Shown: in pieces, positions 32,583 to 34,706 of the stretch
How the letters are laid out: the number at the start of each line of letters is the position of its first letter
Position numbering within the stretch: position 1 is the first letter of the stretch
From: Jiangella ureilytica
GTDB lineage: Bacteria; Actinomycetota; Actinomycetes; Jiangellales; Jiangellaceae
Direction: 5' to 3'
NCBI RefSeq assembly: GCF_004348545.1
Contig: NZ_SMKL01000066.1
Coordinates: 1-34,706 of the forward strand
Length of the DNA: 34,706 bases
Made by a program: the position numbers and the translations under genes
The notes under the pieces: model-generated
What the model was told of the DNA's origin: nothing
Database searches by the model: none
Seen by the model: only the letters and a program-made list of their open reading frames with translations

Positions 32583-33764
32583 ATGAGCGCTACCGTGACG
32601 ACGATGCCTTCCGCCCCGGCCGAAAAGCCCTCGGCCCCGACGGCCTCGCCGTTCGCCCGCGACGGCGAGCGGCGGCTGCCGCTGGTCGCCGCGCTGGTGT
32701 GGGCCGTCGTCCTGGCCCCCACCGCGGCCGGCATCTACCAGCACCACTACCCGCCGGGCTGGGCGATCGCGGGCTACGTGTCGCTGGCGGGGTTCGTCGC
32801 CGCGTTCTACTACGTGTTCACCCGCGCGGCCGTGGCCCGGCGGAGCGGCGACCCGGTGCCGTGCTCGATCCGCCGATTCGGCTTCATCGGGCTGAGCGTC
32901 CTGGGTGCGCTGGTGGTCGGCTTCGCCGGCGAGAACGGCGTGGTCGTGTGGTTCGTGCTGAGCCAGGCCGCGCTCGTCCTCATGGGCCGTCGCGAGGCGT
33001 GGGCCACCATAGGCAGCATCTGCGTCGCCGTCGTGGCCGTGCCGTGGTCACTGGGCCTGGAATGGGAGGTCAACGCCTGGTTCCTCGTGGCGATCCTCGG
33101 ATCGTCGTGGGCCACCGACGCGATCTTCCGGCTGCGCGACACCAACCAGCGCCTGACCCGGGCACAGGAGCAGATCGCGTCCATGGCGGTCGAGCAGGAG
33201 CGGCTGCGCTTCGCCCGCGACCTGCACGACGTCGTCGGCCACAGCCTCACCGCCGCGACGGTGAAGGCGCAGCTGGCCCGGCGCCTCGTCGACAGCGACG
33301 ACGACCGCGCCAAGGCCGAGCTGCGCGAGGTCGAGGGGCTGCTGCGCGAGGCGCTCAGGGACGTGCGCGGCACTGTCGCCGGCTACCGCGAGGTCACGCT
33401 GACGTCCGAGCTGGTCCGTGCCGCGACCGTGCTCGAAGCGGCGGGCGTGACGGCGGACCTGCCGCGCGCCGTCGACCACGTCCCGGCGCAGTGGAGCGAG
33501 CTGTTCGGCTGGGTGCTGCGCGAGGCCGTCACCAACGTCGTCCGGCACAGCCACGCGCACTACTGCCGGGTCACCGTCGCCGTCGACACCATCGAGATCT
33601 GGAACGACGGCGCCGTCGGCGCGGCTCCGGGGGAGTCGGCGTCGTCCGGGCTGGTGGGACTGCGGGAGCGGGTCGAGGGCGCGGGCGGCACGCTGGTCGC
33701 GGGGCCCGGCGGCGACGGCGGCTGGCGCGTCGTGGCGCGAGTGGGTGGTCCGGGGCCGCGATGA
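32583..33764 (+). CDS. sensor histidine kinase, DesK/NarL-partner type
   Basis: This 393-residue membrane kinase senses an unknown signal. Residues about 33-175 hold several hydrophobic segments (probably four to six helices) with only short loops, so the signal may lie in or at the membrane. A short coiled coil (RLTRAQEQIASMAVEQERLRF) leads to the HisKA_3 box RFARDLHDVVGHSL with phospho-acceptor H215. The ATPase domain has the N box REAVTNVVRHSHA and the G box SGLVGLRERVEGAGG. The ATG at 32583 is chosen because GGAG lies 8 bases upstream; a GTG at 32577 overlaps the previous stop. The response regulator gene follows directly. Confidence 0.9.
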   Translation: MSATVTTMPSAPAEKPSAPTASPFARDGERRLPLVAALVWAVVLAPTAAGIYQHHYPPGWAIAGYVSLAGFVAAFYYVFTRAAVARRSGDPVPCSIRRFGFIGLSVLGALVVGFAGENGVVVWFVLSQAALVLMGRREAWATIGSICVAVVAVPWSLGLEWEVNAWFLVAILGSSWATDAIFRLRDTNQRLTRAQEQIASMAVEQERLRFARDLHDVVGHSLTAATVKAQLARRLVDSDDDRAKAELREVEGLLREALRDVRGTVAGYREVTLTSELVRAATVLEAAGVTADLPRAVDHVPAQWSELFGWVLREAVTNVVRHSHAHYCRVTVAVDTIEIWNDGAVGAAPGESASSGLVGLRERVEGAGGTLVAGPGGDGGWRVVARVGGPGPR

Positions 33765-33771
33765 TGGCCAC

Positions 33772-34377
33772 GTGATCCGCTTGCTGCTCGCCGACGACCA
33801 GGCGCTGGTCCGTGGCGCGATGGCGGCGCTGCTGTCGCTGGAGCCCGACCTCGAGGTCGTCGCCGAGGTCGCCCGCGGCGACGAGGTCGTGTCCGCCGCG
33901 CTGGTCGCCCGGCCGGACGTCGCCCTCGTGGACGTCGAGATGCCCGGCCTCGACGGCATCGCGGCGACGGCGGTACTGCGGGAGCAGCTACCGTCGTGCC
34001 GGGTGCTGGTGGTGACGACCTTCGGCCGGCCCGGCTACCTGCGGCGGGCCATCGAGGCCGGCGCCTGCGGGTTCGTCGTCAAGGACAGCCCCGCCGAACA
34101 GCTCGCCGACGCCATCCGCCGGGTCCACTCCGGCCTGCGCGTGGTCGACCCCGCACTCGCGGTCGAGTCCCTCGCCGCCGGCCCGTCGCCGCTCACCCCG
34201 CGCGAGGCCGACGTCCTGCGCGCGACGCGTGACGGCTCGTCGGTGGCCGACGTGGCCGCCCGGCTCTACCTGTCCGAGGGCACGGTGCGGAACTACCTGT
34301 CCAGCGCCATCGGCAAGACCGGCACCCGCAACCGGGTCGAGGCGGTCCGGGTGGCCGAGCAGAACGGCTGGCTGTGA
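33772..34377 (+). CDS. NarL/LuxR-family response regulator
   Basis: This 201-residue regulator is the partner of the kinase. The receiver domain (1-115) has acidic D8/D9 (LLADDQ), phospho-acceptor D54 (ALVDVEMPG), the switch Thr region VLVVTTFG and the conserved Lys in GFVVKDSP. A LuxR-type helix-turn-helix follows (LTPREADVLRA and DVAARLYLSEGTVRNYLSSAIGKTGTRNRVEAV, about 140-195). This layout and the kinase type resemble DesK/DesR, which controls membrane-lipid desaturation in Bacillus; no desaturase gene is in this window. The start is a GTG at 33772, 7 bases after the kinase stop; an upstream GTG at 33745 is in frame. Regulon unknown. Confidence 0.91.
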   Translation: MIRLLLADDQALVRGAMAALLSLEPDLEVVAEVARGDEVVSAALVARPDVALVDVEMPGLDGIAATAVLREQLPSCRVLVVTTFGRPGYLRRAIEAGACGFVVKDSPAEQLADAIRRVHSGLRVVDPALAVESLAAGPSPLTPREADVLRATRDGSSVADVAARLYLSEGTVRNYLSSAIGKTGTRNRVEAVRVAEQNGWL

Positions 34378-34558
34378 GCGGTCCGGACAGAACGGAGGCT
34401 CCGACCCGCATCGCCGGCCCGCCGCCCCGGTGGCGAGACCCTCGATGCGGGGCGGAGCCCCGCCCCCCTATCCGCCAAGACGAGGTCCTTGTCCGGGTAT
34501 GACGAGTACCTCGATGTGACCTGTGTCACATTGAGGTTCGTGGGGTCGGGTGGGGTTT
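34378..34558. other. intergenic stretch with stem-loops and a CRP-like site
   Basis: No gene is seen. CCCGCATCG (34405-34413) pairs with CGATGCGGG (34443-34451), and GGGGC-GGA-GCCCC (34449-34461) forms a tight hairpin; one of these probably terminates the two-component operon. CGAGGT (34481-34486) and ACCTCG (34508-34513) form another pair. A perfect CRP-like palindrome follows at 34515-34530. Confidence 0.5.
34515..34530. promoter_or_regulatory. CRP/GlxR-like site TGTGA-N6-TCACA
   Basis: TGTGA (34515-34519), six bases CCTGTG, then TCACA (34526-34530), flanked by A and T, is a full match to the CRP-family consensus TGTGA-N6-TCACA, also used by actinobacterial Crp/GlxR. It does not lie upstream of any gene in the window and may serve a gene beyond the right edge. 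Confidence 0.5.
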
Positions 34559-34696
34559 CCCCCGTCCCCCTGCTGCCCATTCTCTTAGCCGCGAATCCGC
34601 GCCTCAAGCGGACCGGTGGGCGCTGCGCGCCTTGGGGGTCCGCTTGACCCGCGGCTTCGCGGTCTAAGAACGGGCAGCTATCAGGGGGACGGGGGG
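34559..34696. repeat. about 138-nt imperfect nested inverted repeat
   Basis: Outer arms CCCCCGTCCCCCTG (34559-34572) and CAGGGGGACGGGGG (34682-34695) are perfectly complementary. Between them the arms remain largely complementary with a few bulges (CTGCCCATTCT against AGAACGGGCAG). The inner arms TCAAGCGGACC (34604-34614) and GGTCCGCTTGA (34637-34647) are perfect, and a central GGCGC-TGC-GCGCC hairpin caps the structure. Almost the whole stretch folds into one long rod. It may be a REP/MITE-like dispersed element or a structured RNA. No ORF is present. Confidence 0.7.
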
Positions 34697-34706
34697 AGTC
34701 TGGCTA

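Noticed and set aside
34229-34607. Short frames on both strands at the right end
   Set aside because: They overlap the response regulator or the palindromic repeat and have no codon bias or family features.

Overview
The window is a very GC-rich chromosomal stretch from an actinomycete. Signs of this are the strong third-position G/C bias, many GTG starts, short or leaderless promoters of the TANNNT type, an F420-type luciferase-like oxidoreductase, a CGNR zinc-finger regulator and an argS-lysA gene pair. The genus cannot be fixed from the sequence alone. There is no phage, insertion-sequence transposase or CRISPR array. The window has about 34 protein genes, one tRNA, and structured repeats at both edges.

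Layout. 1-2.5 kb: a nested inverted repeat and a large secreted trypsin-like protease with Ig-like repeats (minus strand). 2.7-4.75 kb: a CGNR regulator divergent from a truncated LacI gene, then methionine aminopeptidase. 4.8-5.4 kb: tRNA-Arg(CCG) followed by gene-poor sequence and a tiny Cys/His protein. 5.4-9.2 kb: MarR-GNAT, a convergent ketoacyl-ACP synthase III, and an OsmC / phosphotransferase / UBP-zinc-finger operon. 9.3-12.6 kb: an F420-type oxidoreductase, then a berberine-bridge-like FAD oxidase divergent from an ECF41-type sigma factor. Both promoters in that last pair fit the ECF41 motif.

12.9-25.9 kb is the most coherent system. A SIS-domain amino-sugar isomerase/deaminase and a Tat-exported GH109-like glycosidase are divergent. 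A strong terminator separates the GH109 gene from a cytosolic gamma-glutamyltransferase-like enzyme and a ROK repressor. Divergent from these runs a translationally coupled operon: family-5 binding protein, two permeases, two ATPases, ROK sugar kinase and SDR dehydrogenase, closed by a 13-bp stem terminator. I infer uptake and breakdown of an amino-sugar or glycopeptide substrate under ROK control. The substrate is unknown.

26-30.5 kb: an Hsp20 gene with an odd downstream ORF, then an XRE regulator coupled to argS and lysA. The homoserine/threonine genes that often follow lysA in actinobacteria are absent. 30.4-34.4 kb: a methyltransferase, then a cytosolic HtrA-like protease, a small membrane protein and a DesK/DesR-like two-component pair. 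The right edge carries a perfect TGTGA-N6-TCACA site and an imperfect nested inverted repeat of about 138 nt.
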